From IMG/VR virus record IMGVR_UViG_3300042905_001408, positions 1 to 29,000 of that record: 29,000 nucleotides of DNA. One strand, written 5' to 3'. Position 1 is the first letter of the stretch, and each line of letters opens with the position of its first letter. The notes beneath the pieces were generated by a model, which saw nothing but the letters and a program-made list of their open reading frames with translations, did not search any database and was not told the origin of the DNA. Both the position numbers and the translations under genes were made by a program. The DNA comes from a virus. Positions 15,478 through 20,719 of this stretch are shown one piece after another.

Positions 15478-15620
15478 ACGAAAAATTGAAATTTACAGAT
15501 TGGTCAAGGCATGTGACATTGACACCCGAACAACGAAATAAATTGATTCAGGAAAAGATTGAACGAGCCAAGATTCAATATCTGGCTACGCAGAAGTTAC
15601 CTTTAAAAGTAACTCAGTAG
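15459..15620 (+). CDS. possible small protein, 53 aa
   Basis: Open frame from ATG 15459 to TAG 15620. The peptide looks protein-like: charged and helical (TLTPEQRNKLIQEKIERAK). However, its start lies inside the promoter at 15449-15477 and has no ribosome binding site, so from that promoter only a truncated message would form. It may be translated from read-through or be an accident. No family recognised. Confidence 0.35.
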   Translation: MEKQIQYEKLKFTDWSRHVTLTPEQRNKLIQEKIERAKIQYLATQKLPLKVTQ

Positions 15621-15621
15621 C

Positions 15622-15740
15622 AAAGTGTGTGTAGGAAACGTGGTCCTGAGGCGCACTTAAAACATGTCTTAAACGGGCGGACTGAAGGATGGAGCTTCTC
15701 TTGTGAAGCAAAAAATCTCAGGCTAGGGTATAGCTCTAGC
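15622..15740 (+). ncRNA. structured leader with TnpB omega-RNA-like features
   Basis: GC-richer stretch without a gene. CCTGAG (about 15645) and CTCAGG (about 15717) could close a domain that contains GGACTGAAGGATGGAG and the hairpin GCTTC-TCTTGT-GAAGC. A second hairpin GCTAG...CTAGC follows. The GGATGGAG-stem-GAAGC pattern reminds me of right ends of IS200/IS605 elements, where TnpB's guide RNA is made. No tnpB gene is present. A 12-codon open frame ending in VVLRRT precedes it and might be a gene remnant. This is pattern recognition, not proof. Confidence 0.3.
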
Positions 15741-15836
15741 ATAGCGTAGAAATACGCTATTCTATAATACATTGAAGAACAAAGCCCTATACTTTTGATG
15801 TATAGAACAGGCATTCAGTGTATTATAGAATAGCGT
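15741..15836 (+). repeat. long inverted repeat with competing hairpin before tRNA-Gln
   Basis: An 18-base arm at 15754-15771 (ACGCTATTCTATAATACA) pairs perfectly with 15819-15836; one wobble pair and four more pairs extend it to 23 bp. The loop holds CTATAC/GTATAG. A separate perfect 8-bp hairpin with a GAAA loop (15741-15760) uses part of the left arm, so the two cannot form together. The right arm ends seven bases before tRNA-Gln. Confidence 0.7.
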
Positions 15837-15842
15837 TTCAGT

Positions 15843-15917
15843 TGGAGGTTCGCCAAGTGGTAAGGCCCCGGATTTTGATTCCGGTATGCATAGGTTCGAA
15901 TCCTATACCTCCTGCCA
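15843..15917 (+). tRNA. tRNA-Gln (TTG)
   Basis: Cloverleaf with anticodon loop ATTTTGATT region giving TTG, T arm AGGTTCGAATCCT, and encoded GCCA end. Positions 1 and 72 are an unpaired T-T, in line with the weak first pair that glutaminyl-tRNA synthetase prefers. First tRNA of the array. Confidence 0.93.
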
Positions 15918-15923
15918 AACATT

Positions 15924-15998
15924 GCCTCATTAGCTCAGTGGTAGAGCAATCGCTTGATAAGCGATAGGTCCGTGGATCGTTCCCACGATGAGGCACCA
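15924..15998 (+). tRNA. tRNA-Ile (GAT)
   Basis: Perfect acceptor stem GCCTCAT/ATGAGGC, D arm AGCTCAGTGGTAGAGC, anticodon stem ATCGC/GCGAT with loop TTGATAA (GAT), encoded ACCA. Six bases behind tRNA-Gln. The T loop, GATCGTTC, is slightly atypical. Confidence 0.93.
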
Positions 15999-16003
15999 GT
16001 TTT

Positions 16004-16064
16004 AGGATACTAACAGCAAATTTTATACATTAGACTTTTAATCTAAACCGTAAAAATGTATCCT
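16004..16064 (+). ncRNA. ACAGCAA-element RNA, copy in the tRNA array
   Basis: Closing stem AGGATAC (16004-16010) pairs with GTATCCT (16058-16064). Two bases later comes ACAGCAA (16013-16019), then a perfect 5-bp hairpin TTAGA-CTTTTAA-TCTAA that looks like a lysine anticodon arm (TTT). Only 11 bases follow, so there is no T arm, and the 3' end is GTTA, not CCA. It shares its plan with three elements upstream of the Ro60-like gene (21563, 21728, 21932), and its 3' flank ATCCTGTTATTTT is identical to that at 21712. Either a new RNA family or a degenerate tRNA-Lys. Confidence 0.5.
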
Positions 16065-16076
16065 GTTATTTTCAAT

Positions 16077-16152
16077 GGTGCTCTTAGTGTAGTGGTCTGC
16101 ACACCATGTTGTGACCTTGGTAGTATGAGTTCAATCCTCATAGAGTACCCCA
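16077..16152 (+). tRNA. tRNA-His (GTG)
   Basis: Anticodon loop TTGTGAC gives GTG. The extra 5' G of histidine tRNAs is encoded (16077) and pairs with the C before CCA. The 7-bp acceptor is GTGCTCT/AGAGTAC with one wobble. T arm TGAGTTCAATCCTCA. Confidence 0.92.
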
Positions 16153-16170
16153 ATTATTAAGGAGATTAAA

Positions 16171-16266
16171 ATGAATTGGGAACAAATGTGCGAGACACAC
16201 AAAGAAAGTATTCAAGCATGGGATAATCTTTGTGAGGTCTATAGGGGGTGCCTTTACGCACTCTGA
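16171..16266 (+). CDS. very small protein, 31 aa
   Basis: ATG 16171 follows AAGGAG by seven bases, a strong site that argues for real translation. The peptide starts MNWEQMCETHKESIQAWDNL and has two further cysteines at the C-terminus. It sits between tRNA-His and tRNA-Arg. No relative recognised. Confidence 0.5.
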   Translation: MNWEQMCETHKESIQAWDNLCEVYRGCLYAL

Positions 16267-16274
16267 GATTATAA

Positions 16275-16351
16275 GCATCCGTAACTCAGTGGATAAGAGT
16301 ACTGTGCTACGAACGCAGGAGTCGGAGGTTCGAATCCTTCCGGATGCGCCA
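16275..16351 (+). tRNA. tRNA-Arg (ACG)
   Basis: Acceptor GCATCCG/CGGATGC, anticodon loop CTACGAA (ACG), T arm GGAGGTTCGAATCCTTC, encoded GCCA. The A34 would need deamination to inosine by the host TadA to read CGN codons. Confidence 0.94.
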
Positions 16352-16357
16352 GTTATG

Positions 16358-16432
16358 GCTGATGTAGCGTAGTGGTAGCGCACTATCTTGGTAAGATAGG
16401 GGTCATGAGTTCAATCCTCATCATCAGCACCA
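16358..16432 (+). tRNA. tRNA-Thr (GGT)
   Basis: Perfect acceptor GCTGATG/CATCAGC, anticodon stem CTATC/GATAG with loop TTGGTAA (GGT), encoded ACCA. A second threonine tRNA (TGT) is at 18179. Confidence 0.94.
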
Positions 16433-16443
16433 ATAAATAAAAC

Positions 16444-17073
16444 ATGCAATCAGTTCCTAGAATTTCTTTAGCATGTGGACCTGCTGATGATGTTAGAACA
16501 TTTAATTTGAAATTACCTTTCTTACAAAGAAGAATTGGTGTTCTAGTCAGCGGCGGATTAGATAGTGCGTTGTTGTATTATTGTTTACGATTAATAGAAA
16601 ATGAAAACTATACAGTAACGCCTTATACTATCACTAGAAATGATGGTTCTAGTACACATGCACAACAGGTAATTGATTGTGTGAATAATATTCTTAATAA
16701 AAAAACACAGACTACTACAATAGTTACTATATCTGAACAGAATAGCGAATTACAAGTTTCTGCAGGTATGAGAGTATTATTCAATACTAATCATAATATA
16801 TTTTATATTGGATTAATAGAAACATTATCAGAACATGCAATTGGAGTTCCGAAACCATGGACTCCCGTAGATAGTTTAAGGGTTAATTTTCCCTTTAAGA
16901 ATTTAAATAAATCACATATTGTTGATTTAATTTATAAATTTGATATTACTGAATTATTAAACATTACACATAGTTGTGTTTATCCAACAGGTAGATGCAA
17001 TGTGTGTAATAGATGCAACGAAAGACAATGGGCATTCACTAAATTAGGTTTAGTGGATCCCGGCACCAGTTAG
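16444..17073 (+). CDS. QueC-like 7-cyano-7-deazaguanine synthase
   Basis: PP-loop ATPase of 209 aa. The nucleotide-binding loop is S36-GGLDS41 (VLVSGGLDSA). The zinc site near the C-terminus is C178...C185-NVC188-NRC191, the CxnCxxCxxC arrangement of QueC, followed by the VDP ending typical of the family. QueC turns carboxydeazaguanine into preQ0, the precursor of queuosine in tRNA and of 7-deazaguanine in some phage DNA. It lies inside the tRNA array. No queD, queE, folE or tgt is visible in the window, so the target (tRNA or DNA) is open. The ribosome binding site is weak. Another PP-loop function is possible but the cysteine pattern favours QueC. Confidence 0.82.
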   Translation: MQSVPRISLACGPADDVRTFNLKLPFLQRRIGVLVSGGLDSALLYYCLRLIENENYTVTPYTITRNDGSSTHAQQVIDCVNNILNKKTQTTTIVTISEQNSELQVSAGMRVLFNTNHNIFYIGLIETLSEHAIGVPKPWTPVDSLRVNFPFKNLNKSHIVDLIYKFDITELLNITHSCVYPTGRCNVCNRCNERQWAFTKLGLVDPGTS

Positions 17074-17137
17074 GGATACTTACAGAAAATACTAACCAAA
17101 CGATAGGTCGTTGGGTCAATCCCACTACTGGACACCA
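17064..17137 (+). pseudogene. tRNA remnant, 3' half of a Met-type tRNA
   Basis: The 3' part is clearly tRNA-like: AACCAAACGATAGGTCGTTGGG, loop GTCAATC, and ACTGGACACCA with encoded CCA, resembling an elongator tRNA-Met. The 5' part does not fold as a D arm or as the other half of the anticodon stem. Instead it reads AGGGATACTTACAGAAAAT, close to the start of the ACAGCAA element at 16004. It overlaps the end of the queC-like gene. Confidence 0.5.
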
Positions 17138-17153
17138 ACAGAAAGGAAATATC

Positions 17154-17402
<249 letters not shown>

Positions 17403-17404
17403 AT

Positions 17405-17433
17405 TTGACATAAATTATATTTTGTGTTACACT
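17405..17433 (+). promoter_or_regulatory. sigma70-like promoter before tRNA-Arg (TCG)
   Basis: TTGACA (17405-17410), 17 bases, TACACT (17428-17433). The -10 box ends one base before the tRNA, so the expected start falls inside it; the promoter may serve downstream genes. Confidence 0.55.
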
Positions 17434-17434
17434 A

Positions 17435-17510
17435 GGGACATTAACTCAGTGGACAGAGTGCTTGGCTTCGAACCAAGTGGTCAGGGGTTCGAATCCTCTA
17501 TGTCCCTCCA
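17435..17510 (+). tRNA. tRNA-Arg (TCG)
   Basis: Perfect acceptor GGGACAT/ATGTCCC, anticodon arm CTTGG-CTTCGAA-CCAAG (TCG), T arm AGGGGTTCGAATCCTCT, encoded TCCA. Confidence 0.94.
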
Positions 17511-17559
17511 GTAAGGCTCTAAATAAATGTAGACAGGCATAAAGAAAGCGAGGTTTATA

Positions 17560-18120
17560 ATGGCTGTTCTAGCACTAGATATAAGTGGAGTTCCCCGGCA
17601 ATGGATCTCTTACGATGATGCAATTACTTACCAAGCTAAAAATGCTGTGGCATGGTCTATGGGAGAAGTTGTTGCAAGATATCGCGGTGGAATCCAGAAT
17701 GACGGCACATTGAGTTATCTGGAAACGCCTAGTATCATTGCCATTAAGGGTCATGGATTTGATCCGTATAAGCATGCACAAGTCGCATTAAGTAACAGAA
17801 CATTGTTTGGTCGTGACCGACATGTATGTGCATATTGCGGTGGGCATTTTGCTAACTATCATTATCTAAGCCGTGATCACATTCTGCCTAAGAGCCGTGG
17901 TGGTGAAAACACTTGGATGAATGTTGTTACCGCATGTAAAGAATGTAATGGAAAGAAAGGTAATAAGACGCTTAAGGAAGCCCGTATGGAACTTCTATAC
18001 GCACCTTATGTGCCTAATCACTTTGAAAACATGATTCTACAGAATCGCAATATTATTGCAGATCAGATGGAGTATCTATTGACAGGTGTTCCTAAGCATA
18101 GTAGAATTTTGAAAAATTAG
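17560..18120 (+). CDS. HNH endonuclease
   Basis: A 186-aa HNH nuclease. The ββα-metal core is at about 85-140: RHVCAYCGG (first zinc pair), then SRDHILPKSRGGENTWMN with the catalytic DH and Asn, and TACKECNGKKGNKT (second zinc pair and C-terminal Asn/Lys). This is the common phage and bacterial McrA-like HNH type, often free-standing and behaving as a homing enzyme. It has a GCGAGG site before ATG 17560. It sits between tRNA genes, and its base use does not differ obviously from its neighbours. Confidence 0.9.
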   Translation: MAVLALDISGVPRQWISYDDAITYQAKNAVAWSMGEVVARYRGGIQNDGTLSYLETPSIIAIKGHGFDPYKHAQVALSNRTLFGRDRHVCAYCGGHFANYHYLSRDHILPKSRGGENTWMNVVTACKECNGKKGNKTLKEARMELLYAPYVPNHFENMILQNRNIIADQMEYLLTGVPKHSRILKN

Positions 18121-18132
18121 GATAACATGGGG

Positions 18133-18162
18133 TTGACAAAAAAATCAACTCTATGTTATACT
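18133..18162 (+). promoter_or_regulatory. sigma70-like promoter before tRNA-Thr (TGT)
   Basis: TTGACA (18133-18138), 18 bases, TATACT (18157-18162). The predicted start is about ten bases before tRNA-Thr (TGT), so it would drive Thr, Asn and the following genes. Confidence 0.65.
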
Positions 18163-18178
18163 TAATAAATATTGAGAA

Positions 18179-18252
18179 GCCCTTGTAGTATATTGGTATT
18201 ACAATTGCCTTGTAAGCATTAGAAGATGGTTCGATTCCATACTGGGGCACCA
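18179..18252 (+). tRNA. tRNA-Thr (TGT)
   Basis: Anticodon loop CTTGTAA gives TGT; T loop GGTTCGATTCC; encoded ACCA. The acceptor has one T-T mismatch and one wobble, and the anticodon stem one T-T mismatch, so it is a somewhat weak cloverleaf. Confidence 0.86.
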
Positions 18253-18258
18253 AACAAT

Positions 18259-18333
18259 TCCAGATTAGCTCAGAGGTAGAGCAGTTGACTGTTAATCAAT
18301 TGGTCCCTGGTTCGATCCCAGGATCTGGAGCCA
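18259..18333 (+). tRNA. tRNA-Asn (GTT)
   Basis: Perfect acceptor TCCAGAT/ATCTGGA, anticodon arm TTGA-CTGTTAA-TCAA (GTT), T arm CCTGGTTCGATCCCAGG, encoded GCCA. A queuosine-type (GUN) anticodon. Confidence 0.95.
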
Positions 18334-18347
18334 AATAATTTAATTGT

Positions 18348-18554
18348 ATGCTATTCAACGAACACGAAACATTTCAGTACCATTGCGATATAAACAAATA
18401 TTGTATTAGTGGTATTGATTATTATGATGTACATTTTTACACAGTATATTTGGATGCTAAAAATCCAAATGAAAAGCATACAAAATTAAGAATGAATTTA
18501 ACTCAATCTGAATTTAGTTCATTCTGTAAAATTTTTAAAAATTATCAGGAGTAG
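18348..18554 (+). CDS. small hypothetical protein, 68 aa
   Basis: A 68-aa aromatic, mixed-charge protein (FQYHCDINKYCISGIDYYDV; LTQSEFSSFCKIFKNYQE). It lies one base ahead of the SpeD-like gene and carries that gene's AGGAG at its end, so they are probably co-translated. No family recognised and no clear ribosome binding site of its own. Confidence 0.6.
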   Translation: MLFNEHETFQYHCDINKYCISGIDYYDVHFYTVYLDAKNPNEKHTKLRMNLTQSEFSSFCKIFKNYQE

Positions 18555-18555
18555 T

Positions 18556-18918
18556 ATGTCACATTGGGGTTATCATTTAATGCTTGATTGCAGTGGATGC
18601 AATACAGGTATCGCTAGTAAAGACACAATCTATAATTTTGTCAAAGATTTAGTTAAGCGTATAGATATGGTTTCACACGGTGAACCTATTATTGAATATT
18701 TGTTACCCGGAGATCCTAAACAAGGATATAGTCTATTACAATTGATTACTACTTCCAACATTAGTGCTCATTTTATGGAATTGGATGGCACTGCATATTT
18801 TGATATTTTTAGTTGTAAACCTTTTGACATTGAAACTGCAAAAAATATAGTTTCAGAATATTTTAGTCCAAAAAAAATGAGAGTAAACTTTATTACTCGC
18901 CACGCCGATATAGATTGA
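18556..18918 (+). CDS. S-adenosylmethionine decarboxylase-like protein (SpeD family)
   Basis: A 120-aa protein with the SpeD/AdoMetDC layout: GYHLMLDCSGC at the start (residues 5-15), GYSLLQLIT, then SNISAHFMELDGTAYFDIFSCKPFD (68-92; quoted in part here as ISAHFMELDG) and AKNIVSEYF. SpeD makes the aminopropyl donor for spermidine and self-cleaves at a serine in an H-S-F-P-E type motif to form its pyruvoyl group. Aligned on the Phe and Glu, that position here is H72, with S70 two residues earlier. The protein may therefore be a diverged or inactive paralogue, or process at another serine. Phages of aquatic bacteria are known to carry speD-like genes. Confidence 0.75.
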   Translation: MSHWGYHLMLDCSGCNTGIASKDTIYNFVKDLVKRIDMVSHGEPIIEYLLPGDPKQGYSLLQLITTSNISAHFMELDGTAYFDIFSCKPFDIETAKNIVSEYFSPKKMRVNFITRHADID

Positions 18919-18952
18919 CTAATAATCACTAGTGTAGTAAAGTACACACTTA

Positions 18953-19030
18953 CTGGCGTTAGCTCAGTTGGATAGTAGCAACAGCCTTCTAAGCTGTAGG
19001 TCAGGGGTTCGAATCCCTTACGCCAGGCCA
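18953..19030 (+). tRNA. tRNA-Arg (TCT)
   Basis: Perfect acceptor CTGGCGT/ACGCCAG, anticodon arm CAGC-CTTCTAA-GCTG (TCT), T arm AGGGGTTCGAATCCCTT, encoded GCCA. Reads AGA/AGG codons, often useful to AT-rich phages. Confidence 0.94.
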
Positions 19031-19036
19031 AATAAT

Positions 19037-19110
19037 ATCTCCTTAGTGTAACGGCAGCATACGGGTCTCCAAAACCCTTGGTGGGAGTTCGAATCTCTCA
19101 GGGGATGCCA
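19037..19110 (+). tRNA. tRNA-Trp (CCA)
   Basis: Acceptor ATCTCCT/AGGGGAT with one wobble, anticodon loop CTCCAAA (CCA), T arm GGGAGTTCGAATCTCTC, encoded GCCA. Confidence 0.9.
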
Positions 19111-19141
19111 AGAAAAGGTAAACAAAATTTTTAAAAAATGT

Positions 19142-19170
19142 TTGACAATAAATCAGAACTGTTATATACT
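19142..19170 (+). promoter_or_regulatory. near-consensus promoter, duplicate of the tRNA-Leu promoter
   Basis: TTGACA (19142-19147), 17 bases, TATACT (19165-19170). The same TTGACAATA start is found at 24369 and 25275. Confidence 0.72.
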
Positions 19171-19190
19171 AGCATCTGTTGATTGATTAA

Positions 19191-19200
19191 TGTTCTTTAA
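19191..19200 (+). promoter_or_regulatory. boxA-like antitermination site
   Basis: TGTTCTTTAA about 14 bases behind the predicted start. It matches the boxA of proteobacterial rRNA leaders, the RNA site for NusB-S10. Also seen at 24424 and 25311. Confidence 0.5.
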
Positions 19201-19218
19201 AAGTTAAGTAAGTTTTTT

Positions 19219-19244
19219 GCCCGGGTGGTGAAATAGGTAGACAC
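19219..19244 (+). pseudogene. truncated tRNA-Leu, 5' part only
   Basis: GCCCGGGTGGTGAAATAGGT and the next six bases match the acceptor and D arm of tRNA-Leu (compare 25336). The sequence then turns into the leader of an HNH endonuclease gene, and no 3' half exists. Promoter and boxA are still in place. Confidence 0.75.
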
Positions 19245-19271
19245 TATAATAATTACTTTCTTTGTGTTTAG

Positions 19272-19279
19272 TATAAATA
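19272..19279 (+). promoter_or_regulatory. T4-like late promoter box
   Basis: TATAAATA, the T4 late promoter consensus, 16 bases before the ATG region of the HNH gene at 19296. Confidence 0.5.
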
Positions 19280-19295
19280 CATTAAGGAGATTATT

Positions 19296-19754
19296 ATGAT
19301 TGTTTTGACTGAATACATCAAACGGGACAGAAGTGTGCGTAGGGCACATTTGGATTTGTCTGAGTCATGCCTTGAAAGAGGCGGAAATTCTACTAATCAT
19401 AAAGGTGTTCTCGCACAATTTTTAAATACAGATATTCCTTCTGGTAGAATTTTGCTTTGCCATGCTTGTCATAATGGAAAATGCTCAAACCCCAAACATT
19501 TGTATTGGGGAACGGACCGTGATAATCTTGAAGATGCTAAAGAAAATGGGACTCATAAAAGTCCTTGGGATAACCTTGTTGAAAAACATGGTTATGAAAA
19601 AGCATGTCAGATAAACAGTATCAAAATGCAAAATAACACTAATGGCTCAGGAAATGCAGGTAAATCTAAATCAGAGGAACACAAGAAAAATATTTCACTA
19701 AACCGCAAGGGTGGTAAACCTAAAGGTTGGCGAAAAAACAAATCTAGTGTATAA
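19296..19754 (+). CDS. HNH homing endonuclease inserted at a tRNA-Leu
   Basis: A 152-aa HNH protein. The core LLCHACHNGKCSNPKHLYWG (about 53-72) and TDRDNLEDAKENGTH match the short HNH_3 type that often inhabits introns and intergenic sites. The C-terminal part (GSGNAGKSKSEEHKKNISL) is a NUMOD3-like DNA-binding motif, with a basic tail. AAGGAG precedes ATG 19296. It begins 51 bases after the break in a tRNA-Leu and seems to have arrived with, or caused, loss of that tRNA. Confidence 0.87.
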   Translation: MIVLTEYIKRDRSVRRAHLDLSESCLERGGNSTNHKGVLAQFLNTDIPSGRILLCHACHNGKCSNPKHLYWGTDRDNLEDAKENGTHKSPWDNLVEKHGYEKACQINSIKMQNNTNGSGNAGKSKSEEHKKNISLNRKGGKPKGWRKNKSSV

Positions 19755-19765
19755 TAAAGTTTGTT

Positions 19766-19850
19766 GCGAGTGTGACGTAAGTGGTAGCCGTAGGAGACTT
19801 AAAATCTCCCGCCGTTAGGCGTGCCGGTTCGAGTCCGGCCACTCGCACCA
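19766..19850 (+). tRNA. tRNA-Leu (TAA)
   Basis: Class II tRNA with long variable arm (CGCCGTTAGGCG). Perfect acceptor GCGAGTG/CACTCGC, anticodon arm GGAGA-CTTAAAA-TCTCC (TAA), T arm CCGGTTCGAGTCCGG, encoded ACCA. Confidence 0.94.
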
Positions 19851-19970
19851 TATTGAAGCACATTGTAAGCCATTGCCGATGATCAAGGCAGCGTAGGGTG
19901 GCAGAAAGTAGATAATCGGCCGATACAGCTACTGAACCGCCTAGATAGTATAGTGTGTTTCAATATGGTG
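19846..19970 (+). ncRNA. structured RNA with long terminal stem, first copy
   Basis: CACCATATTGAAGCACA (19846-19862) pairs with TGTGTTTCAATATGGTG (19954-19970), a 17-bp stem with one wobble. The left arm begins in the CCA end of tRNA-Leu, and six bases after the right arm the next tRNA starts. About 90 bases inside have no open frame and contain GGTGGCAGAAAGT and an AGTAG/CTACT pair. A relative with the same stem lies at 24525-24638. Confidence 0.6.
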
Positions 19971-19975
19971 ATTTA

Positions 19976-20052
19976 GGGCCTATAGCACAATTGGTTAGTG
20001 CAAACGACTCATAATCGTTAGGTTACAGGTTCGAGTCCTGTTGGGCCCACCA
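19976..20052 (+). tRNA. tRNA with CAT anticodon (Met or lysidine-type Ile)
   Basis: Acceptor GGGCCTA/TGGGCCC, anticodon arm AACGA-CTCATAA-TCGTT (CAT), T arm ACAGGTTCGAGTCCTGT, encoded ACCA. The CGACTCATAATCG arm resembles minor tRNA-Ile2, which TilS converts with lysidine, but elongator Met is not excluded. Confidence 0.92.
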
Positions 20053-20061
20053 TTTAATTTT

Positions 20062-20153
20062 GGAGCGTTGACCGAGAGGCTGAAGGTAGCGGTTTGCTAA
20101 ACCGTCCACGTACTAAAATACGTGCATAGGTTCGAATCCTATACGCTCCGCCA
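20062..20153 (+). tRNA. tRNA-Ser (GCT)
   Basis: Class II tRNA with long variable arm (CACGTACTAAAATACGTG). Acceptor GGAGCGT/ACGCTCC, anticodon loop TTGCTAA (GCT), T arm ATAGGTTCGAATCCTAT, encoded GCCA. Confidence 0.94.
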
Positions 20154-20164
20154 AAGGACATAAT

Positions 20165-20527
20165 ATGCACTTTACTATTCCTGAAGAATATATTACTGAT
20201 GTTACAGTTAGGCATGAATACGATTATGTTAAAGATCGTAACAATCCTACACATGAAGACCTTATCAAAATCCTTAAGGGATATGATAAAGGATATAGTA
20301 TCAGTAGCAAAGACCACGATGAGTTTACTAAATTGCGTAACCAACTTGAAAGTGAAGGTTACATTAAGTGTGAGCGTGGTTGGTGGAATGGTGATCGTGT
20401 ATTAAAGCCGTTCTATTTGAATGAATGGAAGTTTAAAAAGAATCATAAGTTTCCTTGCGCGGCAGCAATGCGTACAGGTATTGACTGTGCTAGGAAATTT
20501 GGATGGAAAAGTATTTCAAGTTTATAA
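20165..20527 (+). CDS. hypothetical protein, 120 aa
   Basis: ATG 20165 follows AAAGGA closely behind tRNA-Ser. A basic 120-aa protein: an N-terminal part with THEDLIKILKGYDKGY, a likely helical SKDHDEFTKLRNQLESEGYI followed by a strand (KCERGWWNGDRV), which together resemble a winged-helix turn, and a basic C-terminus (WKFKKNHKFPCAAAMRTG). A DNA- or RNA-binding role is possible but unproven. Confidence 0.7.
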   Translation: MHFTIPEEYITDVTVRHEYDYVKDRNNPTHEDLIKILKGYDKGYSISSKDHDEFTKLRNQLESEGYIKCERGWWNGDRVLKPFYLNEWKFKKNHKFPCAAAMRTGIDCARKFGWKSISSL

Positions 20528-20540
20528 CAGAAAGGTAAAA

Positions 20541-20714
20541 ATGAAACCTACTTCAACTTTTAAATTGCCCAAGTCTACTAAGATGTTACTAGATAATATC
20601 TTGGATCCGCATCTCCGCGGATCAATGCGTAGAGATTATATTAAGGCAATTTTAGAAAATCAAGTAAAAGCGAAATCTAATAAAAAGGATCGCAATCAAA
20701 CTAACGATGAATAA
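20541..20714 (+). CDS. small basic protein, 57 aa
   Basis: I start it at ATG 20541, behind AGAAAGG, rather than in a longer overlapping frame. The product is basic and helical (KSTKMLLDNILDPHLRGSM, RRDYIKAILENQVKAK). Small phage proteins of this look are common, function unknown. Confidence 0.68.
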   Translation: MKPTSTFKLPKSTKMLLDNILDPHLRGSMRRDYIKAILENQVKAKSNKKDRNQTNDE

Positions 20715-20719
20715 TTAAT

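Noticed and set aside
15614-15814. 66-codon open frame on the - strand
   Set aside because: It is antisense to the structured leader of the tRNA array; its openness follows from the inverted repeats, and no start signals are seen.
16004-16064. Normal tRNA-Lys (TTT)
   Set aside because: The acceptor and anticodon arms fit, but D and T arms and CCA are missing, and its sequence belongs with the ACAGCAA elements. A normal tRNA-Lys is at 24453.
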